The notes under the pieces are model-generated. The model ran no database searches and was not told where the DNA came from. It saw only the letters and a list, made by a program, of their open reading frames with translations. The translations under genes were made by a program, and so were the position numbers. A stretch of DNA of 64,000 nucleotides, from assembly GCF_900107535.1 (NCBI RefSeq), contig NZ_FNRA01000004.1:62001-126000 (forward strand), given 5' to 3'. Positions 27,418 through 35,192 of this stretch are shown here, piece after piece. This DNA is from Pedobacter hartonius. GTDB taxonomy: Bacteria > Bacteroidota > Bacteroidia > Sphingobacteriales > Sphingobacteriaceae. Every line of letters begins with the position of its first letter. The stretch's first letter is position 1.

Positions 27418-27792
27418 AGTTATTGTTGTTTGTGAATGATTATCATTTGTTTTATCCTGTAAGTTTATGGAAGTAATATAAACCAGATGTTAATTAATAA
27501 TTAAGCGTTTGAAAAATTGGAGGCAAGGATATAGAATTTTTGGAGAAATGATTATTAGAGGCGGGGGTAACGATCGGGGGTTACAGGCTAATTCTTCGTA
27601 AGATCCTTTCCCTGAGATTGATATCTGTAGAAAAGTTAATAACAGTAAATTGTTAATAAATAAAATAGGGGATCAAAGATCATTTTCTTAAATTGGTAAT
27701 AAGAAATTTAATTGGAAAAAAAAGTCCTGTGAGCGGGTAATCCACGAAGGGCAGGCACACCATAAATCTGCCGGATATCCATTCGCAGAAAA
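27418..27792. other. Gene-free AT-rich stretch
   Basis: Between the broken lipoprotein and the truncated fragment nothing coding is recognisable. It contains the Fur-box-like palindrome at its left end and otherwise AT-rich sequence without clear repeats. Confidence 0.6.
27435..27447 (-). promoter_or_regulatory. Fur-box-like palindrome
   Basis: AATGATTATCATT is a perfect 6-1-6 inverted repeat matching the core of the classical Fur box (AATGATAATCATT). It lies 17 bases upstream of the start of the broken minus-strand lipoprotein. Fur or Zur control of that gene is inference. Confidence 0.45.
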
Positions 27793-28182
27793 CTATTGTA
27801 AGTATATATAAACACCCGTATTGTTAATTGATACGGGTGTTTTTTTTATTTGGCAATCATCTTTTAATTTAAATGGCACTGCCACTATCATCGGCTCAAA
27901 TTCTACATCCCTGAGGTTGCCTAATTCTGTTTTTGGTTTTGACTCTGCGGGCAGCTGGCTGGGATGTTCCTGCTCCCTGAGTGTTGCGAAAGGCGATGAA
28001 AAGTGAACCTCCCTGATTTCTACATCAGTGCCCTCAATCGTTGCAGGTACCTGGTGCGGTTCCAAGAGATCATCCAGGTAAACAATGATTAAAATATTTT
28101 CCTCGTTTTGCTCACCGGCTATATATCCCAGGCCAATGGCAGTTACCCCCGGTAACGCGAGAATTTTGTTGGCATGAATGAT
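27793..28182 (-). pseudogene. Gene fragment with both natural ends missing
   Basis: The frame is open from just after a TAA at 28183-28185 to 27793. It reads IHANKILALPGVTAIGLGY then a LIIVYLDD strand. The first 70 residues resemble the N-terminal domain found before some trypsin-like peptidases (a LPGVTAIGLGY beta-strand and a P-TIEGTDVEIREV segment); that match is by eye. There is no ATG, GTG or TTG in the first 30 codons, and the C-terminus runs through a terminator hairpin, so neither end looks natural. I treat it as a remnant. A shortened product from a TTG at 28063-28065 remains possible. Confidence 0.5.
27811..27841 (+). terminator. Terminator-like hairpin with T-run
   Basis: AACACCCGTAT and ATACGGGTGTT form a perfect 11-bp stem with a 9-base loop, followed on the plus strand by a T-run to 27847. 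It overlaps the 3' part of the minus-strand fragment, and no plus-strand gene ends just before it. Confidence 0.7.
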
Positions 28183-28272
28183 TTATCATTTGTTTATTTA
28201 ATCAAATCAAAAGTGAGATTTTACTGTTACCGTAGTTCAATCTTTAACAAATTGCTAATTACATCTCAGCAC

Positions 28273-29103
28273 ATGAAATTTAAATTTTACTTTATAATAA
28301 TCATCGTCATCACCATCCATCCAATTGTTTCAAATGCCCAAAAGTCTTACAATCTTTTTAATCCAGTACCAAAGGACAAAATGAGAGATATGGAAACAGA
28401 CAGACCGGATGTTACAGAATCTCCTTTCACTATTGACGCAGGGCATATTCAGTACGAAGCAGATCTGGGCAGGCTTGAAAGGGAAAAGGGGGAGCTGACC
28501 GATCAACACACCGTATTGCTTAATCAGGCCAATCTGAAGGTAGGCCTTAGTCGTATAACTTCCATACAATTTGGCTTTCAAAGTTTTGTATGGCAGAAAG
28601 AGAAAGACTTACAGACAGGTGAAAACACCACCGGTCACGGTATAGGAGACGTTAACGTTAGAATCAAACAAAATCTCATTGGCAATGACGGGGGGAATTT
28701 TGTGCTTGCGCTTTTGCCGTATGTAAAATTTCCAACGGCAAAATATACCAGTGACAGTAAATATGAAGGTGGGCTCATTGTTCCAATGCAGCTTAAGTTG
28801 CCCGGAGAATGGAAACTGGGAAGCCAGGTTGAGGCTGACCGGCTTAAAGATAATGAAGCCGATGGGATGCATACCGAGTTACTCCAGTCATTAACCATTA
28901 GTCATAAGTTGAGCAAAAACCTTGACGGGATTGCAGAAACCTATTATCGCTACGATTTTAAAGGCCATCACTGGGCTAATTTTCTGGATGCGGCTGCACA
29001 GATAGAGATATCTAAAAATTTTAAAATTGATGCAGGTTTAAACTACGGCCTGCAGCATGACGCAGAAAAGAACTATTTTATTGGAACTGCATTCAGATTT
29101 TAA
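28273..29103 (+). CDS. MetA-pathway-of-phenol-degradation-like outer-membrane protein
   Basis: Predicted beta-barrel of 276 residues from the ATG at 28273, which opens a signal peptide (MKFKFYFIIIIVITIHP, then SNAQ). A longer in-frame start at 28174 would place 33 unrelated residues in front. The ETDRPDVTESPFTIDAGH opening, strands such as GIGDVNVRIKQNLIG, and the C-terminal YFIGTAFRF with terminal Phe match the PF13557-type family annotated loosely as transporter. Its substrate is unknown. It stands alone, convergent with the epoxide-hydrolase-like gene. Confidence 0.75.
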   Translation: MKFKFYFIIIIVITIHPIVSNAQKSYNLFNPVPKDKMRDMETDRPDVTESPFTIDAGHIQYEADLGRLEREKGELTDQHTVLLNQANLKVGLSRITSIQFGFQSFVWQKEKDLQTGENTTGHGIGDVNVRIKQNLIGNDGGNFVLALLPYVKFPTAKYTSDSKYEGGLIVPMQLKLPGEWKLGSQVEADRLKDNEADGMHTELLQSLTISHKLSKNLDGIAETYYRYDFKGHHWANFLDAAAQIEISKNFKIDAGLNYGLQHDAEKNYFIGTAFRF

Positions 29104-29230
29104 ATGGCATAATACTAATTAAGGGCGGATGTTGTTATAATTTCATATTAAAAAACAAGACTTCCGCTTTAGTACTTTTAGAAGAAGTTCCGGTATTGCC
29201 CAAAGTAATACCGGAACCTTCAGTATAATA

Positions 29231-30187
29231 CTATTTCTCCTGCTGATTAAGGAATTCAATGACCGCACTGTTCAATTCTTGAGGGGACTCTTCCGGTATC
29301 CAATGTCCACTGCCAGGAATCACCTTTCCAACTACGTTGGTTGCATATTTCCGCATCTGATTGGCCTGATTTTCTCCAAATCCACCATTTCCTCCTCCTC
29401 CGATAGCCATGGCAGGAATTGTAATTTTTGTTTTTGAGATCTCTTTATTGTCCTTCACATCCTTGGTTAATACCTGATAATATTCAAAAGCTGCGTTTAA
29501 ACTTTGTGGTTTGGAATAAGACTTTGCATACATATCCAGGAGTTCGTTCGTGAAAACCTCTGGTTTACCAGCATGTACTTTAATAAAATGTGCAAAGAAA
29601 TATGCTTCGTGTCCGGCAATCAGTGTTTCTGCCAATCGACCTTTAGCAGCAAAAAAACTGAAATGCCATACCAGAGATTCGCCCTGAGGGGTGAAAGCAG
29701 GGTAATTATAAATGCTTTCATCCGGAATTGGTGCTTCCATGTAAATCACACTGCGTATATCCTTTTGGTTTTGTACCAGCATTGGGTAGGTAACCCATAT
29801 GCCTATATCATGGGCAACAAGATCAAACTTTTTACCCATACTATGGCTTTTAGCGTGATGATAAAGTAAAGCGGATATGTCTGTGGCCCTGTAGGAAGTC
29901 GTAATCTGAGACTGGCCCAAGCCTGGAAGATCAGGCGCTACCACCGTATATTTTTTTGAAAGCTCCGGCATGAGCTGATGCCATTCATACCAGGACTGGC
30001 CAAAACCATGAACTAAATAGACAAGGGGACCATTGCCTCCTATGACATAATGGATTTTTACGCCATCAACGATTTGAAATTCACTTTTGAAGCCCGCAGG
30101 AATGGGAAACTCCTCTTGTGCAAAAACTGGAATTGATGTTAGGAAGAATGCAAAAATAAGAATGCTGTTCTTGATTAATTTTCTCAT
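29231..30187 (-). CDS. Exported alpha/beta hydrolase, epoxide-hydrolase/dehalogenase type
   Basis: Alpha/beta-hydrolase of 318 residues with signal peptide [23 protein letters not shown]. The nucleophile elbow reads [11 protein letters not shown], with Asp instead of Ser, which places it with epoxide hydrolases and haloacid/haloalkane dehalogenases rather than esterases. The oxyanion [15 protein letters not shown] and catalytic His in GSGHWIPEE are present. The substrate is unknown; a periplasmic detoxifying hydrolase is a fair inference. The TetR gene lies upstream on the same strand, and two TetR-operator-like sites lie before this start, suggesting direct repression. Confidence 0.85.
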   Translation of the reverse strand: MRKLIKNSILIFAFFLTSIPVFAQEEFPIPAGFKSEFQIVDGVKIHYVIGGNGPLVYLVHGFGQSWYEWHQLMPELSKKYTVVAPDLPGLGQSQITTSYRATDISALLYHHAKSHSMGKKFDLVAHDIGIWVTYPMLVQNQKDIRSVIYMEAPIPDESIYNYPAFTPQGESLVWHFSFFAAKGRLAETLIAGHEAYFFAHFIKVHAGKPEVFTNELLDMYAKSYSKPQSLNAAFEYYQVLTKDVKDNKEISKTKITIPAMAIGGGGNGGFGENQANQMRKYATNVVGKVIPGSGHWIPEESPQELNSAVIEFLNQQEK

Positions 30188-30280
30188 ATTGAATTATTGT
30201 TAAATTTATTTTTGATTAATTTTATTCGATGTTTTTTTCCCGATTGATGACAATAGTATTGTCTGAATTCATATACCATA

Positions 30281-30300
30281 TTAAACCGATCGTTCTGTTA
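30281..30300. promoter_or_regulatory. Candidate TetR operator 1
   Basis: TTAAACCGATCGTTC followed by TGTTA. It shares AAACCGnTnGTTC with two other sites (30434-30453 and 31065-31084) and lies 94 bases upstream of the hydrolase start. Confidence 0.55.
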
Positions 30301-30433
30301 TCAGGCAAAAAAAATGCCTGCTATCCGCGCTGTGGTGCCAATACCTCAACTTGCGCCGGTATGAACACTATTATCTGTTAATTTTTTCATTCTCTTTTCT
30401 GTTTGTTATTCTATTGATAATTAGATATTTAAT

Positions 30434-30453
30434 TTAAACCGTTCGTTCTTTAA
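30434..30453. promoter_or_regulatory. Candidate TetR operator 2
   Basis: TTAAACCGTTCGTTC followed by TTTAA, lying between the hydrolase start and the TetR stop. Same motif as sites 1 and 3. Confidence 0.55.
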
Positions 30454-30468
30454 TAGGGTAAAAAAATA

Positions 30469-31047
30469 TTAAGTATTGATAGTGCTGATTAAATGATCAG
30501 TAAGTTTTTGGGTTAGCTTTTTATCTTTAAACAGGATATCTGCGTTCCATAATGAGCTGAAAGAAGCCACAATAAAATGGGCAATCATTTCCGGATCTTT
30601 ATTTTCTGCCAGTTCACCCTTTTCTTTGGCCTGCTGTAAAAGAGATGAAAATAATTTCACAGAAGTTTTAGCCTGCCGGTTTAGTAATGCCTGGGTCTCT
30701 TCATCGGTTTTTCCCAGTTCAAAGGTTGTTTTTACAGACATGCAGGTCTTTGCTTCCAGCACCATATCTTTAACCACATTTTTTATAACTAACCTGACAG
30801 ATTCAAGAGGAGAGTTCCCTTTTTTACTCATTGCTTTATATTCCTCTTCCCTCTTGTGGATGTAACTGTTAAGACACTTGATAAAAAAACTGTGTTTGTT
30901 ACCATATGTATCGTAAATACTGCTGCGATTTAATTTTAGGGTGTCTACCAGATCATTCATAGAAGTGGCATGATATCCTTTTTCCCAAAAAAGATTTCTG
31001 GCTATTTCCAATTTCTGCTCGTAATCAAATTCCTTAATGCGTGGCAT
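30469..31047 (-). CDS. TetR/AcrR family transcriptional regulator
   Basis: Regulator of 192 residues. The N-terminal HTH is visible in EIARNLFWEKGYHATSMNDL, then LNRSSIYDTYGNKHSFFIKCL, the usual TetR recognition helix region. The C-terminal half is helical and fits the TetR_C_16-type ligand domain (MSVKTTFELGKTDEETQALL). It is likely a repressor of itself and of the epoxide-hydrolase-like gene: the same AAACCGnTnGTTC motif occurs before both. The ligand is unknown. Confidence 0.9.
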   Translation of the reverse strand: MPRIKEFDYEQKLEIARNLFWEKGYHATSMNDLVDTLKLNRSSIYDTYGNKHSFFIKCLNSYIHKREEEYKAMSKKGNSPLESVRLVIKNVVKDMVLEAKTCMSVKTTFELGKTDEETQALLNRQAKTSVKLFSSLLQQAKEKGELAENKDPEMIAHFIVASFSSLWNADILFKDKKLTQKLTDHLISTINT

Positions 31048-31064
31048 GGAACAAAGATATTATA

Positions 31065-31084
31065 ATAAACCGATTGTTCCAAAT
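31065..31084. promoter_or_regulatory. Candidate TetR operator 3 (autoregulation)
   Basis: ATAAACCGATTGTTCC then AAATA, 18-37 bases upstream of the TetR start. It matches the two sites before the hydrolase gene. Confidence 0.55.
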
Positions 31085-31131
31085 AAAATTAACTGCAAAG
31101 TGAAATTTGATACCTGAATTGGGTGGATTGG

Positions 31132-31288
31132 TTATATATTTATTTTTGCTTCCAGCTTTTTTAATGTTTGGATCAGCATTTTTTCTGTGATCGCAGGCAA
31201 GGCTTTTCGTAATTCTCCATCTCCATTGCTGCGGCGTTAAATTGTACTCCTGCTTAAATACCCTTGCAAAATATTGGACAAGTGTTAA
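31132..31288 (-). pseudogene. Remnant mosaic of AraC HTH tail and HxlR segment
   Basis: On the minus strand 31288-31223 reads LTLVQYFARVFKQEYNLTPQ then QW, the second helix and end of an AraC-type HTH domain. The next frame, 31227-31132, reads ELRKALPAITEKMLIQTLKK and LEAKI, the winged-helix core of an HxlR regulator. The two are joined within a few bases and neither has the rest of its gene. It overlaps the last codons of the intact HxlR gene by 4 bases. It looks like debris from recombination between neighbouring regulators. Confidence 0.5.
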
Positions 31289-31653
31289 CGATCGTTGCTT
31301 TCTTGTTTTAATTTGATACGATGCATTTTGCCCCACTTCATCAATGATTCCACCACTTCTTTTAAGCTGTGACTGTATTGAGTAAGCTTATATTCGACAA
31401 TTATGGGAGTTGCTTCAACATTTACACTCCTCTTTAAAAATCCATTAATCTCCAGATCTTTCAATTCACCTGATAAAACCCTGGGCGTTATCCCGACGAC
31501 CTTACGTTGTATTTCATTAAATCTTTTTGAACCATTGGAAAGAGCGATAATGACCCTTAATTTCCACTTTCCGCCAATCACATATAATGCATCCTCCATA
31601 GCCTGGATCTTTTCAGTGCATTCAATTTCTGAAATATTATCTTTTTGTTCCAT
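31285..31653 (-). CDS. HxlR-family winged-helix regulator
   Basis: Regulator of 122 residues with the HxlR signature: ALYVIGGKWKLRVIIALSNG followed by RFNEIQRKVVGITPRVLSGE and the wing segment ATPIIVEYKLTQYSHSLKEV. The usual N-terminal Cys is present (SEIECTEKI, Cys12), so redox or electrophile sensing is possible as in some HxlR members. It diverges from the membrane-anchored esterase-like gene at 31745, and direct repeats in the shared promoter suggest it controls that gene and itself. Confidence 0.9.
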   Translation of the reverse strand: MEQKDNISEIECTEKIQAMEDALYVIGGKWKLRVIIALSNGSKRFNEIQRKVVGITPRVLSGELKDLEINGFLKRSVNVEATPIIVEYKLTQYSHSLKEVVESLMKWGKMHRIKLKQESNDR

Positions 31654-31679
31654 TTATATCATTACAACTATACCAAAGG

Positions 31680-31707
31680 ATACTACTATGCTTTAATATA
31701 CTACTAT
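31680..31707. promoter_or_regulatory. Direct repeat ATACTACTAT in divergent promoter
   Basis: ATACTACTAT occurs at 31680-31689 and again at 31698-31707, 18 bases apart, between the HxlR gene and the divergent hydrolase. It is a candidate HxlR-binding region. Confidence 0.5.
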
Positions 31708-31744
31708 TAATTGAATAGCCAATGTACATATCTTTGGCATCAAT

Positions 31745-32743
31745 ATGAAAAATTTTAAAAAAACTATGATCATAACTGTATCGATTATCGGATGCTTAAT
31801 ACTCCTGGGGTTATTTACATTCCTTTATTTATTTTATGTGCCTGATTTGAAGCAACCAAAATTAAGTGCCGATATCAAAAAAGCAACAATTAAATGGGGT
31901 AATTATCAAAGAACATATCTAAGCTATGTTCCCAGCTCTATTGTCGAGAGTAGTAAGCCAGGTTTGATCATTGTTTTGCATGGATCCGGCATTGATGGTG
32001 CTAAGATCCGTCAGTGGACAGGTTATGAGTTTGATCAAATGGCAGATGCGCACGAATTTATAGTTTTATACCCGGACGGCTACAAAAGCAACTGGAATGA
32101 TTGCAGGAAGATTGCCCCGTACCCGGCAAAAAAGCAAAATATTGATGACGTTGGATTTATAAATGCATTGATTAAGAAATATGAATCAGACTATGGGGTA
32201 AACCCACTCAAAGTGTATGCATTTGGTTATTCCAACGGTGGCGAAATGGCATATAGGATTGCTATTGAAAAACCACATCTGTTAAATGCTATCACGGCAA
32301 TAAGCGCTTCTCTTCCTACTCCAGATAACTTTAACGGCAGCATTGATAGCTTAGCGACCCGAATATTGATGGTTAACGGCACTAAAGATCCCATCCTTCC
32401 CTATGCCGGTGGTAAAATATTCTTTTTTGGACAGGATTTTGGAGAAGCGCTTTCTGCACAAACAACCGCGGGAATTTTTGCAAGGGTCCGCGGGGCTGTT
32501 AAAGTTAAAGATACAATACGGTTGCTCCACAAAAATGGAGGCACAGCGAGCTCGGTGGATAAACAGGTATGGATGCATCAGGGTGAGCCTGTTATTGAAT
32601 TATACACAGTTAATGGCGGTGGACATGTAGTGCCGCAACAAGCTGCAAAATTCCCGCGTTTTATGGGAGTGGTAACGGAAGATTTAGATGCGCCCAGGGA
32701 AGCTGTCAAATTTTTTAAACTTGAAAAAGTAGAAGTTCACTAG
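31745..32743 (+). CDS. Membrane-anchored alpha/beta hydrolase, LpqC/PHB-depolymerase-like
   Basis: Alpha/beta hydrolase of 332 residues. One N-terminal transmembrane segment (about residues 9-31) places the catalytic part outside the cytoplasm. The family is the LpqC/poly-hydroxybutyrate depolymerase-like esterases: LIIVLHGSGIDG, LYPDGYKSNWNDCR, the nucleophile elbow YAFGYSNGGEMAYRI near residue 160, the acid in NGTKDPILPYAGG and the histidine in GGGHVVP. The natural ester substrate is unknown. Divergent HxlR regulator upstream. Confidence 0.82.
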   Translation: MKNFKKTMIITVSIIGCLILLGLFTFLYLFYVPDLKQPKLSADIKKATIKWGNYQRTYLSYVPSSIVESSKPGLIIVLHGSGIDGAKIRQWTGYEFDQMADAHEFIVLYPDGYKSNWNDCRKIAPYPAKKQNIDDVGFINALIKKYESDYGVNPLKVYAFGYSNGGEMAYRIAIEKPHLLNAITAISASLPTPDNFNGSIDSLATRILMVNGTKDPILPYAGGKIFFFGQDFGEALSAQTTAGIFARVRGAVKVKDTIRLLHKNGGTASSVDKQVWMHQGEPVIELYTVNGGGHVVPQQAAKFPRFMGVVTEDLDAPREAVKFFKLEKVEVH

Positions 32744-32788
32744 AACGATAAAAACTGGCATAGATCTTCTTACGATGGTGTAACAGAA

Positions 32789-32826
32789 TTAAGTTTTTGA
32801 AAGATTTACTTCATTCAAAAACTTAA
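32789..32826. terminator. 13-bp hairpin after the hydrolase gene
   Basis: TTAAGTTTTTGAA and TTCAAAAACTTAA are perfectly complementary with a 12-base loop, 45 bases after the hydrolase stop. Terminator-like, AT-rich. Confidence 0.5.
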
Positions 32827-33115
32827 CTTTGTATTTTAGCAACGTTTAAAATTATAAATAGAAGTCTCATTTTTTCTCTATAAAGGGCAATTGACTTCGT
32901 ATCCGGATTGTCTGTTTCGTAACACTTAAAATAGATTTAAGTGACATCTTTAGAACTATCGCCGTAAATGCGGATATCATGATCGGGACAGCAGTCTTAA
33001 CCACACTTCTTCAAATCCACAAAATTATATTATTAGATAAATTTAATATACGAAGCAGCACTGCCTCGTAATAATTTGATAATGAGGTGTTTGAACTCGT
33101 GCAAAACTTGTATAA

Positions 33116-33255
33116 AACTTATACAGAACCCGCATCTCAGCTGAGGTTGGTCTGGGGTTGATCTGCGGTTCCGCTGAGGTTACGTGCTTATACCCACATC
33201 AACCCCAGACCAACCCCAGCAAGACTACACGGAAAATGCGGGTTTTGTATGAGTT
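33116..33255. repeat. Nested inverted repeat built of 11-bp units
   Basis: Outer arms at 33116-33135 and 33236-33255 match over 18 of 20 bases; both differences would pair as G-U. Inside lie four consecutive 11-bp units with the pattern YCTGNGGTT plus two bases, counting a leading G (33140-33150, 33151-33161, 33162-33172, 33173-33183). The inner arm GGTTGGTCTGGGGTTGAT (33145-33162) has its exact reverse complement at 33198-33215. The whole 140-base element is non-coding. Confidence 0.8.
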
Positions 33256-33478
33256 CTATATGTGTTCAGTATCATTTTGTACCCTGTAATTAGCAGATTA
33301 GTGTATACAATGGGTCAGTTCAGAAAATATTCAATTATTAAAACGAATGATTTCAAAAGAAATAATATAACACAGGCAACTTGCTGAATCATAAAAAATT
33401 AAACATATACAACTATTGTTTTTTATAAACTTACTTTTTAAATTAGTATCAAACATTATTAACCAAATATTTAACCTT

Positions 33479-34126
33479 ATGGCAAAACTAGATGGCGCTT
33501 TCGGTGATTTCCATGGTAAAATGGGAAACATGGTATTTTACAAGCTAAACGGGAAGACCGTTGGACGAACAATCGGAAAGGTGGAGAACTTTACTGAAAA
33601 GCAGGAGGAAGTTCTGAAAAGAACAGAATTAATTTCTCCATTTCTTAACCCACTCATAGATTTTATAAGAATAGGATTTAAAAACACACCAAAACCCTGG
33701 GGCTGGGATTTTTATAGCGTGGCTACCTCTATGAATAAACCGGGAGCCATTAAAGGAAAATACCCTGATTTAAAGATCGACTATGAAAAAGTAATCTTAT
33801 CGAAGGGCGCCATTGCCCCACCTAAAAATCCTAAAGTAAAACTTACTGGTAATTCAGTTGAATTTAGCTGGGATCCGGACACAGATGCTAATGGCGCAGA
33901 GACACGGGACCAGGTAATGCTGGTTGCATATTTCCCTGAAACTTTAAAAGCGGTTTTTCTCAGCAGTGGAGCAAGAAGAACCGAAGGGGTTGATCAGCTC
34001 AAATTGCCATCCTTTAATGAAGATACAATCATTGAAACCTATATGTCCTTTATTGCTGACGACAGAACAGATGTTTCAAATAGCGTTTATGCAGGTCAGT
34101 TGACCTGGAAAGGAGATCCTTCGTAA
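33479..34126 (+). CDS. DUF6266 family protein, first copy
   Basis: Protein of 215 residues from the ATG at 33479 (MAKLDGAFGDFHGKMGNMVF); a longer in-frame start adds 21 AT-derived residues. It has the DUF6266 layout: Gly-rich start with a GKxGNMVFYKLNGKTVGR pattern, the helical FLNPLIDFIRIGFKN segment, YPDLKIDYEKVILSKG near the middle, then a beta-rich half. No signal peptide or catalytic motif is visible. The family is common and often multi-copy in Sphingobacteriia; its function is unknown. The second copy overlaps by one base (TAATG). Confidence 0.8.
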   Translation: MAKLDGAFGDFHGKMGNMVFYKLNGKTVGRTIGKVENFTEKQEEVLKRTELISPFLNPLIDFIRIGFKNTPKPWGWDFYSVATSMNKPGAIKGKYPDLKIDYEKVILSKGAIAPPKNPKVKLTGNSVEFSWDPDTDANGAETRDQVMLVAYFPETLKAVFLSSGARRTEGVDQLKLPSFNEDTIIETYMSFIADDRTDVSNSVYAGQLTWKGDPS

Positions 34127-34752
34127 TGGCAACTATCAGAAAAGGAATTCTGGGTGGTTTCAGCGGCACTGCCGGGCCTGCTACGGGCACCAATTGGCGG
34201 GGACAAGACGTACTTAAGGGCCGGTCAAAAAAAAGAATAGAGAAAGAAGATCTTCTGCCCCAGAACTTTAAACTTAAGGTGATGTCTGAGTTTCTAGGCC
34301 ATTTCAGTGCATTGATCAAGATTGGATTTTATCATAGAAACAAAAAAGACACTCCATTTAACCGCGCTATGAGCTATAATCTGGAACGGGCGATAACAGG
34401 TGAGGCTCCGGATTATGATATTAACTATAAAAAAATCGTTTTCAGTAAAGGTAACAGGGAGCCCGCATGGTCTGTGAGGGCAATGCTTGAGCAGAAAGAC
34501 CAAATCAATATCAACTGGGAAGTTCCGGAAACAGCGAACATAAAAGTGATTGCCAATGATCTGGCTAAAATTGTGATTTATAATGAGACAAAAAAAGAGG
34601 CCCGGTTTTCTGCCACAGCAATCAGGTCAGATCTTTCAATCACTGTAACAATCCCTGAAGTATTTATTGGCAATAAATTCCATTTATGGATGTTCTTTGT
34701 TTCACCGGATGGGAAAAACGTTTCAAACAGCGACTATCTAGGACGGGTATAA
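34126..34752 (+). CDS. DUF6266 family protein, second copy
   Basis: Protein of 208 residues, a divergent paralogue of the gene before it. It keeps the landmark YDINYKKIVFSKGNREPAWS matching the YPDLKIDYEKVILSKG region of copy 1, and the SDYLGRV end matching NSVYAGQLTW. The N-terminus differs (ILGGFSGTAGPATGTNWRGQ), lacking the KMGNMVFY pattern. Start and stop codons overlap (TAATG), so translation is coupled and the products may interact. Function unknown. Confidence 0.78.
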   Translation: MATIRKGILGGFSGTAGPATGTNWRGQDVLKGRSKKRIEKEDLLPQNFKLKVMSEFLGHFSALIKIGFYHRNKKDTPFNRAMSYNLERAITGEAPDYDINYKKIVFSKGNREPAWSVRAMLEQKDQININWEVPETANIKVIANDLAKIVIYNETKKEARFSATAIRSDLSITVTIPEVFIGNKFHLWMFFVSPDGKNVSNSDYLGRV

Positions 34753-35192
34753 CGATGAGTAAGATACTGTTTTTCAAAACCAAAATTGACTTCTGAATAT
34801 ATCTTGTCATTAGACCATTTTTTGTAGATATTGTAGATTAGCAGAATTGCCAACACTCTCAAGTTGATCCAGACATTTCTATAGAACATCAATACCATCA
34901 AGAACTACGATGCTTCCTGGAGTAAACACCAAAGCAATACCTATGCTATGCAAAAATAGAGGGAAAAGAATACTCCCCACATATCCCCCCTAAAAGGAAC
35001 AGCCGACCTTCAGCCGAATAGATTAGTGGTTGCTTAGCGTGTTTAACCACATGTTTAGACGTTTCATATGGAATCTGAGCTGTCTTATCGTCGAATCCGC
35101 CTGTTAAGCCATTTATTTCCGATGTTTACTTTAAATAGGAGATTGTTTCACAATTTTGCATTAAATAGGAAAAATCTACAACAGATGTATTT
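34753..35192. other. Gene-free stretch, possible debris
   Basis: No recognised gene. The minus strand gives two broken open readings (one containing GLTGGFDDKTAQIPYETSKH, another VWINLRVLAILLIYN with a membrane-like character), but I cannot assign a family. A 10-bp direct repeat lies at its right end. Confidence 0.5.
35131..35170. repeat. Direct repeat TTAAATAGGA, 30-base period
   Basis: TTAAATAGGA occurs at 35131-35140 and again at 35161-35170, exactly 30 bases apart and upstream of the LytTR remnant. It is possibly an old regulator site. Confidence 0.4.

Larger units (their letters stand above)
32744..33478. other. 735-base gene-free stretch with two structured repeats
   Basis: No coding sequence is recognisable. 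It holds the AT-rich hairpin near 32789 and the large inverted-repeat element at 33116-33255; the rest is AT-rich and presumably includes the promoter of the DUF6266 pair. Confidence 0.7.
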
